A stretch of DNA of 64,000 nt from assembly GCA_965223035.1 (NCBI GenBank), contig OZ244980.1, forward strand, positions 1,488,001 to 1,552,000, read 5' to 3'. Below the pieces are notes generated by a model that was not told where the DNA came from, did not search any database, and saw only the letters and a program-made list of their open reading frames with translations. How positions within the stretch are numbered: the stretch's first letter is position 1; each line of letters starts with the position of its first letter. Positions 22,462 to 31,343 of this stretch are shown here, piece by piece. Source of the stretch: CAMDPA01 sp965223035. GTDB lineage: Bacteria; Pseudomonadota; Alphaproteobacteria; Rhizobiales; Hyphomicrobiaceae. The translations under genes and the position numbers were made by a program.

Positions 22462-24807
22462 CTACCCCATCTTTTCATAGGCGCCAGCTGCCGCCAGCGC
22501 CGCGACGATCCGCTGCGGCGTCAAGGGGGCTTCGTTGAACCGTACACCGAACGGCGATAGAGCGTTCTCCACCGCACCGATGATGGCGGCCGGCGCCGGG
22601 ATGGTGCCGCCCTCGCCGGCGCCCTTCACCCCCAGTGGATTGAGCGGTGACGGGGTTTGCACATGCCGGATGGTGCTGCGCGGCACCTGCTGAGCCCCAG
22701 CGATCAGATACTCCGCCAAATTGGTGGAGAGCGGCTGTCCGGTGTCGTCGTACTTCATCCACTCATAAAGGGCGTTGCCGACGCCGTGGGCCAAGGCGCC
22801 TTGCACCTGGCCATCGACGATCAGCGGATTGATAATGGTGCCGGCGTCATGGGCGATGGTGTAGCGCAAGATCGTCACGCCGCCGGTGAGCGGGTCGACC
22901 TCGGCTTCGGCCACGTGGCAGCCACTGCAGTAGGCGGCCTGGGAGGGCGTGAAATAGGCGGTGTGCTCAAGCCCTGCCGGTTGACCCTCGGCGAAGGAGA
23001 AGCCAGGCATCCCCTGGGCCATACGGGCCAGCTCGCCAAATCCGAGCACCGGTTTATTGCCGGTTTTGGCCACCGCCTCGCTGTCGACCACATCAATGTC
23101 GCTTTCATCGACGGCGAGCGCGCGTGCGGCCAGGGCGACGATCTGCTTGCGTACGGCGGCGCCGGCGATGGCGGCGGAATTGCCGGCATTGACCGCTTGG
23201 CGGCTGGCGAACGCCCCGACGCCGTTGGCAATCGCGGAGGTGTCGCCCAATGTGAACACCACGTCCTCCAGACGGCACCCGAGGCTATCGGCAACGATTT
23301 GCGAGATCGTGGTTCGCGTGCCCTGGCCCTGGTTGGTGGCGCCGGTGGCGACGGCGACCTTGCCGTTTTGCAGCACGCGCACCGAGATGCCCTCGAACGG
23401 TCCCAGCCCGCTGCCTTCGACGTAGTTGGCCATGCCAATGCCGATGTAGCGACCCTCGGCTCGGGCTTCGGCTTGCCGGGTGTGGAAGCCCGCATAATCG
23501 GCCTGCCGCAGCGCTTCTTGCTGGCCCTTGGGATAGTCTCCGCTGTCGTAGATCAATGGCTTGCCGTCGCGAAAGGTGAGGCCGACGGCATACGGCATCT
23601 GCTCAGGTCGGATCAGATTTCGGGCGCGGAGTTCGGCGGGGTCGATGTCGAGCTTCTGGGCCACGCGGTCCAACAGCCGCTCCATGGCGAACACCGCTTG
23701 CGGGCGACCAGCCCCGCGCACGGGTGTGGTCGCCACCTTGTTGGTCAATGCCACCTTCACATCGAGCTGGTAGGCTGGCACCACGTAGGGGCCCGGCATG
23801 GTGGCCGCAGCGATGTAGGGCATGATGATGCCCCATGGCACGAAGGCGCCGGTGTCGTGCAGCATTGACCCGCGGACAGCAAGGATCTTGCCGTCATCAT
23901 CGACCGCGATCGCGACGTCCCAATACTGATCGCGTTCCTGGGTCGCGCACATGAAATGCTCGCGGCGGTCCTCGATCCACTTGACGGGAACGCCGAGCTT
24001 TAACGCCGCGGCGGCAATGGCGGTCTCCTCGGGATAAAAGATCGCTTTGGGGCCAAAGCCACCGCCGACGTCCGGCGCGATATAGCGCACTTGCCTGGGG
24101 TCGATACCCAGTTGGTCGGACAGCATGCGATGGGCGATGTGCGGCGTTTGGGTTGATGCCCATACGGTCAATTGGCCGGTGGCCGGATCGTGCACGGCCT
24201 GCACGGCGCGGGTTTCCATCGCCATGCCGCCACCGCGATGCTGCCACAGGTGCTCATCGATCACGTGGGCAGCGGATGCGAACGCCGTCTCGACATCGCC
24301 ATAGGTCATCTGGAAGGCGGAGGCCAGGTTGGTATCGAGATCGGCATGAGCGGTCGGTGCGGAGGGCATCAGCGCGTTGCGCAGATCGCAGATCATGGGC
24401 AGCGCGTCATAGTCGACCTCGACCAGGCTCGCCGCGTCCTCAGCGATGTAGCGGTTGTCCGCGGCGACGACGGCGACGCTCTGACCGACGTAGCACACCT
24501 CATCAACCGCCAGGCAGTGCTGTGTGCGTAATTCCTTGATGGCCGTGTTGGGCACCAACATCGGCATGCGTTCGGTGGCCGCCGGACCTGGTAGATCCCG
24601 TGCCGTCAGCACGGCCCTTACGCCTGGCTGAGCAAGTGCGGCTTGAGCATGGATGGCGCGGACGCGCGCGTGTGCATGTGGGCTCCTGACGATCACAGCG
24701 GATAGTGCGCCCGGCAGGCTCACGTCGTCGACGAAGCGGCCATTGCCGGTTAACAGGGCCGCATCTTCCAGTCGTGTCACGCGCGCGCCGAACTGCTTCA
24801 CGCCCAT
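22462..24807 (-). CDS. Molybdenum hydroxylase large subunit (xanthine dehydrogenase/CoxL-like)
   Basis: This 781-residue protein is the molybdopterin-binding subunit of the xanthine dehydrogenase family, which hydroxylates N-heterocycles, aldehydes or CO with water. It opens with the family start GARVTRLEDAALLTGNGRFVDD and shows GGGFGPKAIFYPEE, RGAGRPQAVFAME, and near the end NPLGVKGAGEGGTIPAPAA with the catalytic Glu. The active-site loop is RGAGR, the form II/aldehyde-oxidase-like type, not the Cys-containing loop of true CO dehydrogenase. The FAD and 2Fe-2S subunits are not adjacent, so the partner genes must be elsewhere. The ATG at 24807 is preceded by GGGAGGA. The substrate is unknown. 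Confidence 0.88.
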   Translation of the reverse strand: MGVKQFGARVTRLEDAALLTGNGRFVDDVSLPGALSAVIVRSPHAHARVRAIHAQAALAQPGVRAVLTARDLPGPAATERMPMLVPNTAIKELRTQHCLAVDEVCYVGQSVAVVAADNRYIAEDAASLVEVDYDALPMICDLRNALMPSAPTAHADLDTNLASAFQMTYGDVETAFASAAHVIDEHLWQHRGGGMAMETRAVQAVHDPATGQLTVWASTQTPHIAHRMLSDQLGIDPRQVRYIAPDVGGGFGPKAIFYPEETAIAAAALKLGVPVKWIEDRREHFMCATQERDQYWDVAIAVDDDGKILAVRGSMLHDTGAFVPWGIIMPYIAAATMPGPYVVPAYQLDVKVALTNKVATTPVRGAGRPQAVFAMERLLDRVAQKLDIDPAELRARNLIRPEQMPYAVGLTFRDGKPLIYDSGDYPKGQQEALRQADYAGFHTRQAEARAEGRYIGIGMANYVEGSGLGPFEGISVRVLQNGKVAVATGATNQGQGTRTTISQIVADSLGCRLEDVVFTLGDTSAIANGVGAFASRQAVNAGNSAAIAGAAVRKQIVALAARALAVDESDIDVVDSEAVAKTGNKPVLGFGELARMAQGMPGFSFAEGQPAGLEHTAYFTPSQAAYCSGCHVAEAEVDPLTGGVTILRYTIAHDAGTIINPLIVDGQVQGALAHGVGNALYEWMKYDDTGQPLSTNLAEYLIAGAQQVPRSTIRHVQTPSPLNPLGVKGAGEGGTIPAPAAIIGAVENALSPFGVRFNEAPLTPQRIVAALAAAGAYEKMG

Positions 24808-24944
24808 CTGTCGTCCTCCCTTGCCACCGATCCAGCAATGGCCCGCCCCGATGTTGTAGAGGAGGAGCTGGGCCGGCGCCAAGGTGTTGCACGGGGTGAG
24901 TTCGCGGCTGGGATAGGCATGGTCTCGACCGCTAGCTCGGATAC

Positions 24945-25414
24945 ATTAAAGCGGCAGGGGATCGCGGAGAGCACGCTGGTGGTCTGGATCAGCGACAATG
25001 GCTTGATGTACGCCTGCTGGCCGACGTCGGGCTATACGGCTGTTGCGCGGTGCCAAGGGCGATCTGTTGGAGGGCGGGGTGCGCGTTGCCGCCATGGCGT
25101 GGTGGCCGGCAATGATTGGCGCCGGCCAAGACCCGAACGACTTTTGGCACGTGACGGCCTTGCCTACCACGGCGGCCCGCGTGGCCGGCGCGTTGGCCGA
25201 GATCGCCGACGATCGGATGACCGACGGCGTCGACCAAATAGCCCTGTTGCTATTGGGTGAAGGCAGATCACGCCGCAATTTCATCTCCCACTATAGCGGC
25301 GACGTGCTCGGTGCGATCCGCTACGAGACCTTCAAGGTGCACATCAAGGCCGCGCACTGAAGGACTGCCCGGCATGGATGTTTACAACATCAAGCGTGAT
25401 CCGGGCGAGAGGTA
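24945..25414 (+). pseudogene. Arylsulfatase remnant (frameshifted, 5'-truncated)
   Basis: Three pieces in different frames match the C-terminal part of type I arylsulfatases. The first, from about 24945, reads DTLKRQGIAESTLVVWISDNG and continues to WPTSGYT, near 25035. The next frame, from about 25042, reads LRGAKGDLLEGGVRVAAMAWWP and continues to ISHYSGDVLGAIRYETFKVH, then stops at 25360. The third, at 25374-25414, reads MDVYNIKRDPGER. One extra base after GYTA causes the first shift. The N-terminal half with the sulfatase Cys-x-Pro-x-Arg motif is missing. The piece lies divergent from the molybdenum hydroxylase gene. Confidence 0.75.
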
Positions 25415-25527
25415 GGGGGCACTTTACGGGGGCTTGTTCGCGGTTGCCCGATCCATTTGACCCTGCAACAGCACTTGGCGCGGATCAAAGAGTTCCCCCA
25501 TCGCCGGCCTGAAACAGGGCAAGAGGC

Positions 25528-25681
25528 CTAGAGCGACCTACCTTTAATCGGAATCGGAACGATCCCGATTAAAGGCAGAAAGTTGCTCACCACTTTAAGA
25601 GCGATGATCTTTGCGCCTTAAATCGGAACCGGCGCAATTGGAATCGGCGTTGCGGTTCCGATTTAAGCCGCGATGATCTAG
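25528..25681 (-). repeat. Palindromic MITE-like element, full copy R1
   Basis: Full-length 154-bp copy from CTAG to CTAG, in the orientation opposite to 43161-43314. It contains both hairpins and lies between the arylsulfatase remnant and the thiolase gene. One hairpin arm has ATTTAAGCCGCG where other copies have ATTTAAGGCGCG. Confidence 0.9.
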
Positions 25682-25785
25682 CCTACGCCCCACCATTGAG
25701 GCTGACACGCAAGCGGTGCGTGAGCTTTGTCCGGGCCGGCCGAAAGGGCCCCCGCGCTTTCCGGGTCGGCGGGAGATGGTCGAGC

Positions 25786-26943
25786 CTACAGCGCGAAGAT
25801 GTGAATCGAGCAAGCGCCGTGATCAAAGCCCGCGATGCCGCCGCCGGTGGCATGGCTCAGGCCGACCTTGGCGCCGGCCACCTGGTGCGCGCCGGCGCGA
25901 CCCTCGAGCTGGCGGACGATCTCGACGGCCTGGGCCGCGCCCGTGGCCCCGACCGGGTGACCGCGTGACAACAATCCACCCGAGGGGTTCACCGGAATGC
26001 GCCCGCCCAGCGAGGTCGCGCCGCTATCAAGTAATTGGTAGGCCTCTCCTTTTTTGGCGAAGTCGAAGGCCTCATAGTACATCAGCTCGGCGATGGTGAA
26101 GGCGTCGTGGATTTCCGCGACGTCGACGTCGTCGGGACCGACGCCGGCCATCTCGTAGGCTTCCTTGGCACCGCGCACGGTCAATTCGGCAGTCGTCATA
26201 TCGCGATAGCCGTTGGTATATTGGCCCGAGGTCACCTCAGAGGCCACGATCCGTACAGCGTTCGGCTTGGCGCGTCGTGCAACGGAATCCGATCCCAGAA
26301 TGACGGCGGCGGAGCCGTCACCTGTCGGACAGCAATGCCACAGCGTAAACGGTCCGGCGACCGGGCGCGCGGTCATCACCTCCTCAAGGGTGACCCGTTT
26401 TCGGATTTGGGCAAGGGGATTGAGGGCGCCGTGATCGTGCGCTTTGACCGCGACCTGCGCCAGCTGGCGCGCGCTCAGGCCGTGCTCGTGCATATATCGG
26501 TTGGCGCGCATGGCGTAGAGCGCCGGCATCACCATACCTTGCCTGACTTCCCAATCCTCGGTCTCCAACGGCAAGGTGCCACCGCCGAACTTGGTCAGCT
26601 TCTCCACGCCGATCACGGCAACGGCATCAAAACGGCCTGAAGCAATGGCGGCGTAGGCTTGCGCGAGCGCCGAGGAGGAAGAGGAACAGGCATTCTCCAC
26701 ATTGATGATCGGCATCCCCGATAATCCCAGCGCTTTGGCTACGCGCTGGCCCGTCAACATGCCACCGAGCGCGGTGCCGCAATAAATCGCGTCGATCGAT
26801 TGCGGGACGATTGGCGCTTCGAGCAACGCTTCGCGCAGCGCCGGCCATCCGATGTCCGCTAGCGTTCGATCCGGATACTTGCCGAATTGGATCATGCCGG
26901 TGCCGAGCACACGGACAGCACGGTTGGCGTTGGTCGCGTTCAT
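25786..26943 (-). CDS. Thiolase family protein (SCP-X/acetyl-CoA acetyltransferase-like)
   Basis: The 385-residue protein is a thiolase of the type often paired with a DUF35 OB-fold protein. The nucleophile is Cys86 in NVENACSSSSSAL, the His is in EIHDAFTIAELMYYE, and the late active-site motif is SRGHPVGATGAAQA. There is no second Cys in the usual CGGG form, so it belongs to the SCP-x-like non-decarboxylating group acting on acyl-CoA intermediates, for example in steroid, terpenoid or branched-acid metabolism. The OB-fold gene ends 33 bases upstream. Its stop codon TAG lies in a degenerate family B repeat (about 25745-25800). Confidence 0.85.
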   Translation of the reverse strand: MNATNANRAVRVLGTGMIQFGKYPDRTLADIGWPALREALLEAPIVPQSIDAIYCGTALGGMLTGQRVAKALGLSGMPIINVENACSSSSSALAQAYAAIASGRFDAVAVIGVEKLTKFGGGTLPLETEDWEVRQGMVMPALYAMRANRYMHEHGLSARQLAQVAVKAHDHGALNPLAQIRKRVTLEEVMTARPVAGPFTLWHCCPTGDGSAAVILGSDSVARRAKPNAVRIVASEVTSGQYTNGYRDMTTAELTVRGAKEAYEMAGVGPDDVDVAEIHDAFTIAELMYYEAFDFAKKGEAYQLLDSGATSLGGRIPVNPSGGLLSRGHPVGATGAAQAVEIVRQLEGRAGAHQVAGAKVGLSHATGGGIAGFDHGACSIHIFAL

Positions 26944-26976
26944 GTCTGGACTCCCGCGGTCGTGGCGCTGATCGGT

Positions 26977-27408
26977 TCAACCCACTGGGGCGAAGACGTA
27001 ACTCATCACGGCTTCGCCGTTTTCGTCGGTACCGACCCGGCCAAGCCGCAGCTCGACGGTTTGGTCAAATGCCACGTCGCCTGCGATGTGGGCCAACACA
27101 CGGATCCCCTCCGGCAAGTCGACATAGCCTAAGGTGTAGGGGAGGTCCCAGCCCTTCGGCGCTTGATGCACAACGGCAGACGCATAAAGCACGCCGGCCG
27201 ACGACAGATGCGTTGTCGTCATATTTTCCGACAGACACTGGCCACAAACGGCGGCGGCGGGAAAACGCAGTGCACCACAATCGGCACATTTGCCCGCCAT
27301 CAGGCGTGGGGTGTCGCCGCGATGGTCGATGAGCTCGGGGGCGACGAAGTGCTGGTCGGTTTCAGTCTGCGCCAAATCGCTACCAAGGCGCGTTGGAGGG
27401 CTCACCAC
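26977..27408 (-). CDS. Zn-ribbon/OB-fold (DUF35) protein, thiolase partner
   Basis: The 143-residue protein has an N-terminal rubredoxin-like zinc ribbon (Cys41, Cys44, Cys55, Cys58 in CADCG and CGQC) and a C-terminal OB fold (residues about 70-140). This architecture partners thiolases and HMG-CoA-synthase-like enzymes, where it helps channel or bind the acyl-CoA. It starts with GTG at 27408 and ends just upstream of the thiolase gene, so the two form a pair. The zinc-ribbon cysteines are all present, which supports a functional protein. Confidence 0.85.
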   Translation of the reverse strand: MVSPPTRLGSDLAQTETDQHFVAPELIDHRGDTPRLMAGKCADCGALRFPAAAVCGQCLSENMTTTHLSSAGVLYASAVVHQAPKGWDLPYTLGYVDLPEGIRVLAHIAGDVAFDQTVELRLGRVGTDENGEAVMSYVFAPVG

Positions 27409-27523
27409 GATTGAAGACCCCGCGAGTTGACGGTGGCGGAACTGCCGTGATTTGGCGTGGTGCGGCCAGCGCTGTCAACCTGGAGGGCTCGACCGGGCTG
27501 GCGCTGACTGCGTGCATGCACAC

Positions 27524-27805
27524 TCAATGCACTGCGTAGCGCGGCAACGCTGGCTGATCGCACGGTTGCAGTAAGGTGTCGATCACGTATTGATGCACCG
27601 CAGCTAACACGTCGTGCTCACCCTCAATCCGCACGGGATCACGGTTGGTGGCAGTGGCAAGCAACAGCGCATAATGAAGCTGCCCGCAAGGCAGCCGCTC
27701 GGCGGCCAACATGCTGCCGGTGATGTTGGCTAGATCAATGGCGATGGTCGTGGTTTCGCCGTAGCCGAACTCGATCAGGTTGTCGGTGCGCGTAATCATC
27801 AGCAT
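27524..27805 (-). CDS. Hypothetical protein
   Basis: The ORF encodes 93 residues from the ATG at 27805, with AGGA seven bases upstream. It is mixed alpha/beta in look, has two Cys residues and no signal peptide or membrane segment. It is probably cytosolic. It stands alone between the OB-fold gene and the lipoprotein gene, both on the same strand, with gaps of 115 and 194 bases. The DNA just upstream carries a GATGGCCTGA tandem duplication near 27869-27888. I do not recognise the family. Confidence 0.55.
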   Translation of the reverse strand: MLMITRTDNLIEFGYGETTTIAIDLANITGSMLAAERLPCGQLHYALLLATATNRDPVRIEGEHDVLAAVHQYVIDTLLQPCDQPALPRYAVH

Positions 27806-27999
27806 GACCGAATCCTGTTATCGTGCGAAACGCGCAAGGCCTGGTGGGCGCGGGAGCCGTTTCGGAGGGATGGCCTGAGATGGCCTGAGATGTCATGACG
27901 CGTGGTTTGGCTCCCAGCGCCCAATGAGACTATCTCTCAATCGGGACGGACCGCGCTGTCACCAACGGTACAAGCCAGGGACGTATGACAGAACGCGTA

Positions 28000-28770
28000 T
28001 CAATAGCGCTTCGGCACTGCGGCTGCATCGGTGCGGGCGCTCCGATGGTGAGCGAATTGAAGCTGAGAGGAGCTCGCAAAACGACAGGGCTGCGGGAGCA
28101 CAGCCAATTTGCCGGCTTGGTGATGCCTGCGGAACATGGCGCAGTCCTCGGCGGTGGGTGCGACTGAAGGCGGACGCGTGACGGTCATCAGCCGCGTTTT
28201 CATGCGCTGGTAGATGTTCGCTCGCTGCCGCGCGTAACGCTCAAGATCACGCAATGGCCAGTCCGTCACCGACACTTGAAAAATGCTGCCACCGCCGAAT
28301 CGATCGCGCGAAGGGCGGACTTCAACGCTGAATGACCCGAGGTTGATGATCTCACCCGCCGCCAGTCGGAAGCTGGCCAAGCTGGAGCGCGGACGACCGA
28401 AGTGATCTGCGTCGGACGCGTTGCGGGCCTTCTTTTTTGTCGAGCACGTATATGACATGATGTGGTATTCGCCGGGATCGAGCACGACTTCGGCGACCGG
28501 AATGTGATCGATGGAACGGGGCAAAATGACCCTGACGATCCGGTCCTTTTGCAGTTTGTCGCCCTGGCGCCGCGCAAGCCGCGCCTTCAATTGCAGACAA
28601 TCGGGACCCACCGGCGCCAACCGCATGATCGCAATCGCCTTTTGTTGGTCAAGGAGGGCCGTCGCTGAGACTTCACCCAAGACTTGGGAGTTGCCGACGC
28701 AGCCGGCCAGCGTGGTGGCAGCGCCCAGCCAGCAGCCGCACATCGTAGGTATGTTCCAAAATCGCCGCAC
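28000..28770 (-). CDS. Putative lipoprotein, unknown
   Basis: The protein has a lipoprotein signal: after WNIPTMCGCWLGAATT comes the lipobox LAGC, so it should be lipidated and anchored in a membrane facing the periplasm. The core (residues about 25-165) is beta-rich with PVAEVVLDPGEYHIMSYTC and FRLAAGEIINLGSFSVE, which looks like a cell-envelope domain binding something in the periplasm. The C-terminal 70 residues have an odd composition and may come from a frameshift or read-through near 28190. There is no ATG at the expected position; GTG at 28770 fits the signal best, but TTG at 28788 or ATG at 28743 are possible. No family is recognised. Confidence 0.55.
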   Translation of the reverse strand: MRRFWNIPTMCGCWLGAATTLAGCVGNSQVLGEVSATALLDQQKAIAIMRLAPVGPDCLQLKARLARRQGDKLQKDRIVRVILPRSIDHIPVAEVVLDPGEYHIMSYTCSTKKKARNASDADHFGRPRSSLASFRLAAGEIINLGSFSVEVRPSRDRFGGGSIFQVSVTDWPLRDLERYARQRANIYQRMKTRLMTVTRPPSVAPTAEDCAMFRRHHQAGKLAVLPQPCRFASSSQLQFAHHRSARTDAAAVPKRY

Positions 28771-28788
28771 GGCCCTCGTGCCTATCAA

Positions 28789-29305
28789 TCTGTATAAAGA
28801 ATGATAGGCTAGCCGGATCTCGGATTGGTGCCAAGCAAAAACAATGTCGCTACGTGTTGACGGATGAATTGGAATTACGGCGCGTCTTGTTATTCGTGAA
28901 TTGGTCTGTGTGCGAGTGATGTTAGGTGACGGTTGTTGCTGGCATAAACGTCACATCGCCGTCGTAAAGACTTTGCGGGATCTGGGCCTTGGCGTGCTGA
29001 CTGGCTCGAGAGGTTTCAGTGCTCGCTAAGACCGGCTCGCTGGATCAGCCAGCCACCCACACTAGATCATCGCGCCTTAAATCGGAACCGCAACGCCGGT
29101 TCCGACTTAAGGCGCAAAGATGATCGCTCTTAAAGTGGTGAGCAACTTTCTGCCTTTAATCGGGATTGATCCGATTCCGATTAAAGGCAGGTTGCTCTAA
29201 AACCGCCGGTAGGTCGGGCATAGATGGGCCATTTTGACCGTTGCGGCGATCGGCTGCGCCGGCGGTCACCGCGGCGGGCGGAGAGGTTTTGCTTTCCAAG
29301 GTCGC
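28789..29305. other. Intergenic region with MITE-like copy
   Basis: Apart from the element at 29062-29200 and AT-richer sequence upstream of the lipoprotein gene (28789-28900), nothing with coding character is seen. It separates the lipoprotein gene from the DUF3137 gene, both on the minus strand. Confidence 0.4.
29062..29200 (+). repeat. Palindromic MITE-like element, copy R2 (shortened left hairpin)
   Basis: This copy has the same ends as 43161-43314, but about 15 bases at the centre of the left hairpin (the ATTCCAATTGCGCCG loop) are missing, so the left stem closes on a shorter loop. Both arms also carry ACTTAAGG/CCTTAAAT-type differences. Confidence 0.9.
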
Positions 29306-30424
29306 TCAAAGTCCAATATCCATGTCGAGCCTGAGCGTGTCGACGATCTTGAGCACGATGTCCATTTCGCCAATAAGTTTCTCGAAATCGCCCTGGAAAT
29401 CCACTGGCCTGAAAATCGACCCAGGCTCGAAATAATCATGCTCGGTCGCAATGCGGATAAGCAGCTTGTTTTCGAAAAAGCTGCAGTCGACGGCCTGATG
29501 GCCGATCAGCGTGTCGAGGTCGATCAGCCGCTGCATGAAGCTTGTCGTCAGAACCGTACGCGCCTCCACCTGATCGGTGGCATAGATCTCGAACCGTCGC
29601 TCGAACTCCGGGTCTTCCAGTCGCACACGTTGCAGGCTGCCCAATTGCTGCTTTACGAAGCCGTTGAAGGCATTGACAATGGTGCCGGAGTCGCGCTTGA
29701 TCACGATCTTTCCGCGAAATCGCTTTTTTGGCGTGATCACAAATAGGACGCCGTCGAATACCGTCTTTCTGCGTCGTCGGCGCAGTGTGTTTTGTCTGCC
29801 CAGCAGCACGTGGCAATCGCGCCGGAGTTCCGCTTCGACCATCTCGACCGATACGCCCTTGTAGCTTCCGTGTACGTAGTCCTCGAGTTCCTCCTCGTCG
29901 AAGCTTGGAAGCAGCTCAGAACCCGCCAGTGTCGACATCTTCCAAGGGCAGTGCTCTCGATACGTGAAGTCGCGGCCAAAGTACCGGAATATCTTTGGGA
30001 AGACCTCAGTACGTAGTATTGAATCGTATTGCCAGAGGGGAACGCTGCAATACACAATCGCGCAGCCAGCGATACAAAGCAGACCTCCCACAAACCACTC
30101 GGCATTATTCCCCATCAAATACGCCGATGTGGCGGTAAACACCACATAGGCCCAGAGCACAGTCACGGCAAACGCGGTCGGCGCGGCAATCCACACCCGT
30201 GACCAAAATGCGTCCACTGCCTCGCGACGCTTGAATTCAAATGCCTCGGTGAGCGGAGCGATGTGGCGCTCATAATATGCCGCGGGCGTTAGCGGGGACT
30301 GGGCTGCGCTTCCTTGATCGACAGGCGCGAACGGGCCTTTCGCGGGGGAATCGGCAGCTAGCTCGGTGTCGCCGCCAAGCCAGGTCATGAGCTGGGGGAA
30401 TAATCGAAGTTGAGTTATCGCCAT
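29306..30424 (-). CDS. DUF3137 domain membrane protein (LemA partner)
   Basis: The 372-residue protein has two adjacent hydrophobic segments at about residues 75-125 (WIAAPTAFAVTVLWAYVVF and WFVGGLLCIAGCAIVYC), followed by a long soluble cytoplasmic domain with conserved Phe, Tyr and acidic patches, ending in a coiled-coil-like region. This is the DUF3137 (galanin-like) architecture found next to LemA in many alphaproteobacteria. Function is not established; LemA-type proteins are membrane-anchored and linked to envelope traits. The start ATG is at 30424, 53 bases after the LemA stop. Confidence 0.75.
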   Translation of the reverse strand: MAITQLRLFPQLMTWLGGDTELAADSPAKGPFAPVDQGSAAQSPLTPAAYYERHIAPLTEAFEFKRREAVDAFWSRVWIAAPTAFAVTVLWAYVVFTATSAYLMGNNAEWFVGGLLCIAGCAIVYCSVPLWQYDSILRTEVFPKIFRYFGRDFTYREHCPWKMSTLAGSELLPSFDEEELEDYVHGSYKGVSVEMVEAELRRDCHVLLGRQNTLRRRRRKTVFDGVLFVITPKKRFRGKIVIKRDSGTIVNAFNGFVKQQLGSLQRVRLEDPEFERRFEIYATDQVEARTVLTTSFMQRLIDLDTLIGHQAVDCSFFENKLLIRIATEHDYFEPGSIFRPVDFQGDFEKLIGEMDIVLKIVDTLRLDMDIGL

Positions 30425-30477
30425 ACCATCAATACTTCATGTCGATTAAAGGTGCTGACCAAGCGCTTCAACTTGAA

Positions 30478-31056
30478 CTATCTCAACATGGCGCTGGCCA
30501 ACACCGGCGCTCTGCTCGCCTCTTCGGTCTCGTAGGACGGCATGGCGCTGACGCCTGCAGTGTCAGCCAGGAGATTGCCGGGGAAAATTTGCACTGAGGT
30601 ATTCAAGCTGTTGACCGCGGAATTGTAAAAGCGACGGGCGGCGGCGATCTGCAACTCCACTTCATTGTAGGTTTGCTGCGCCTGCAACATCGTCGCGTCC
30701 GATTTGAGGGTGGGGTAGTTTTCAACCGCGATCATCAGCTGGCGCATGCGGCCGGCCAACTGGTCGGCGACATCAAGATGCTCCTTCACCGCATCGGGCG
30801 CAGTGCGATCGTAGCTCGCGGTCGCTTTGGTTCGCAGCTCGGTGATCTCGTGAAAAAGGCCGCGCTCATGATCCATGAACTTCTGGGCGATGGTCACAAT
30901 GTTGGGGATCAAGTCGCTGCGCTTCTTGAGCTGGACGTCGATGCCGGAAAGGGCTTCGAGCGCTGTGTTGCGACGTGAAATGATCGTGGCGTACCAGCCA
31001 TAGCCTATCAGCGCCAAGCCGCCAACGATCATCAACAAGATCCATCCCAGGGACAT
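30478..31056 (-). CDS. LemA family protein
   Basis: The 192-residue protein has one N-terminal membrane helix (WILLMIVGGLALIGYGWYA) and a helical domain with the LemA motif (RRNTALEALSGIDVQLKKRSDLIPNIV, then EVELQIAAARRFYNSAV). LemA proteins are probably anchored in the inner membrane with the helical bundle in the periplasm or cytoplasm; the role is unclear. GGAG six bases before the ATG at 31056 sets the start; a GTG at 31068 is in frame. It is the first gene of a pair with DUF3137. Confidence 0.85.
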   Translation of the reverse strand: MSLGWILLMIVGGLALIGYGWYATIISRRNTALEALSGIDVQLKKRSDLIPNIVTIAQKFMDHERGLFHEITELRTKATASYDRTAPDAVKEHLDVADQLAGRMRQLMIAVENYPTLKSDATMLQAQQTYNEVELQIAAARRFYNSAVNSLNTSVQIFPGNLLADTAGVSAMPSYETEEASRAPVLASAMLR

Positions 31057-31343
31057 GAGGCACTCCACAAATGACGACGGCAGCGGGACGAGCCGTTCCA
31101 GAAATCACTTCAAACACTATTGCGGCGAGCTATAAGCGAGTTGGACTAAGGATCAGTAAACGCGAATGGGCGCTGCCGATCCGTTGTTCATGCATGATGC
31201 CGTTGGGCCAATGCTTGTTTGGGGCCGCGCAGAATTTCGGCAAAGGCGTTCGAATAACGGATCAGGACTGCCATTCCGTGTGATGGGAAACATAACGTCG
31301 AGAGCTGAATAGTGGCCGCTGCTGCGGATTTCTTCGGCTTGGT

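Noticed and set aside
22657..23868. 403-residue open frame on the plus strand antisense to the molybdenum hydroxylase gene
   Set aside because: Its composition (Gly, Ala, Asp, His, Arg) is that of a mirrored high-GC coding frame and it shows no family motif; the minus-strand gene is clear.
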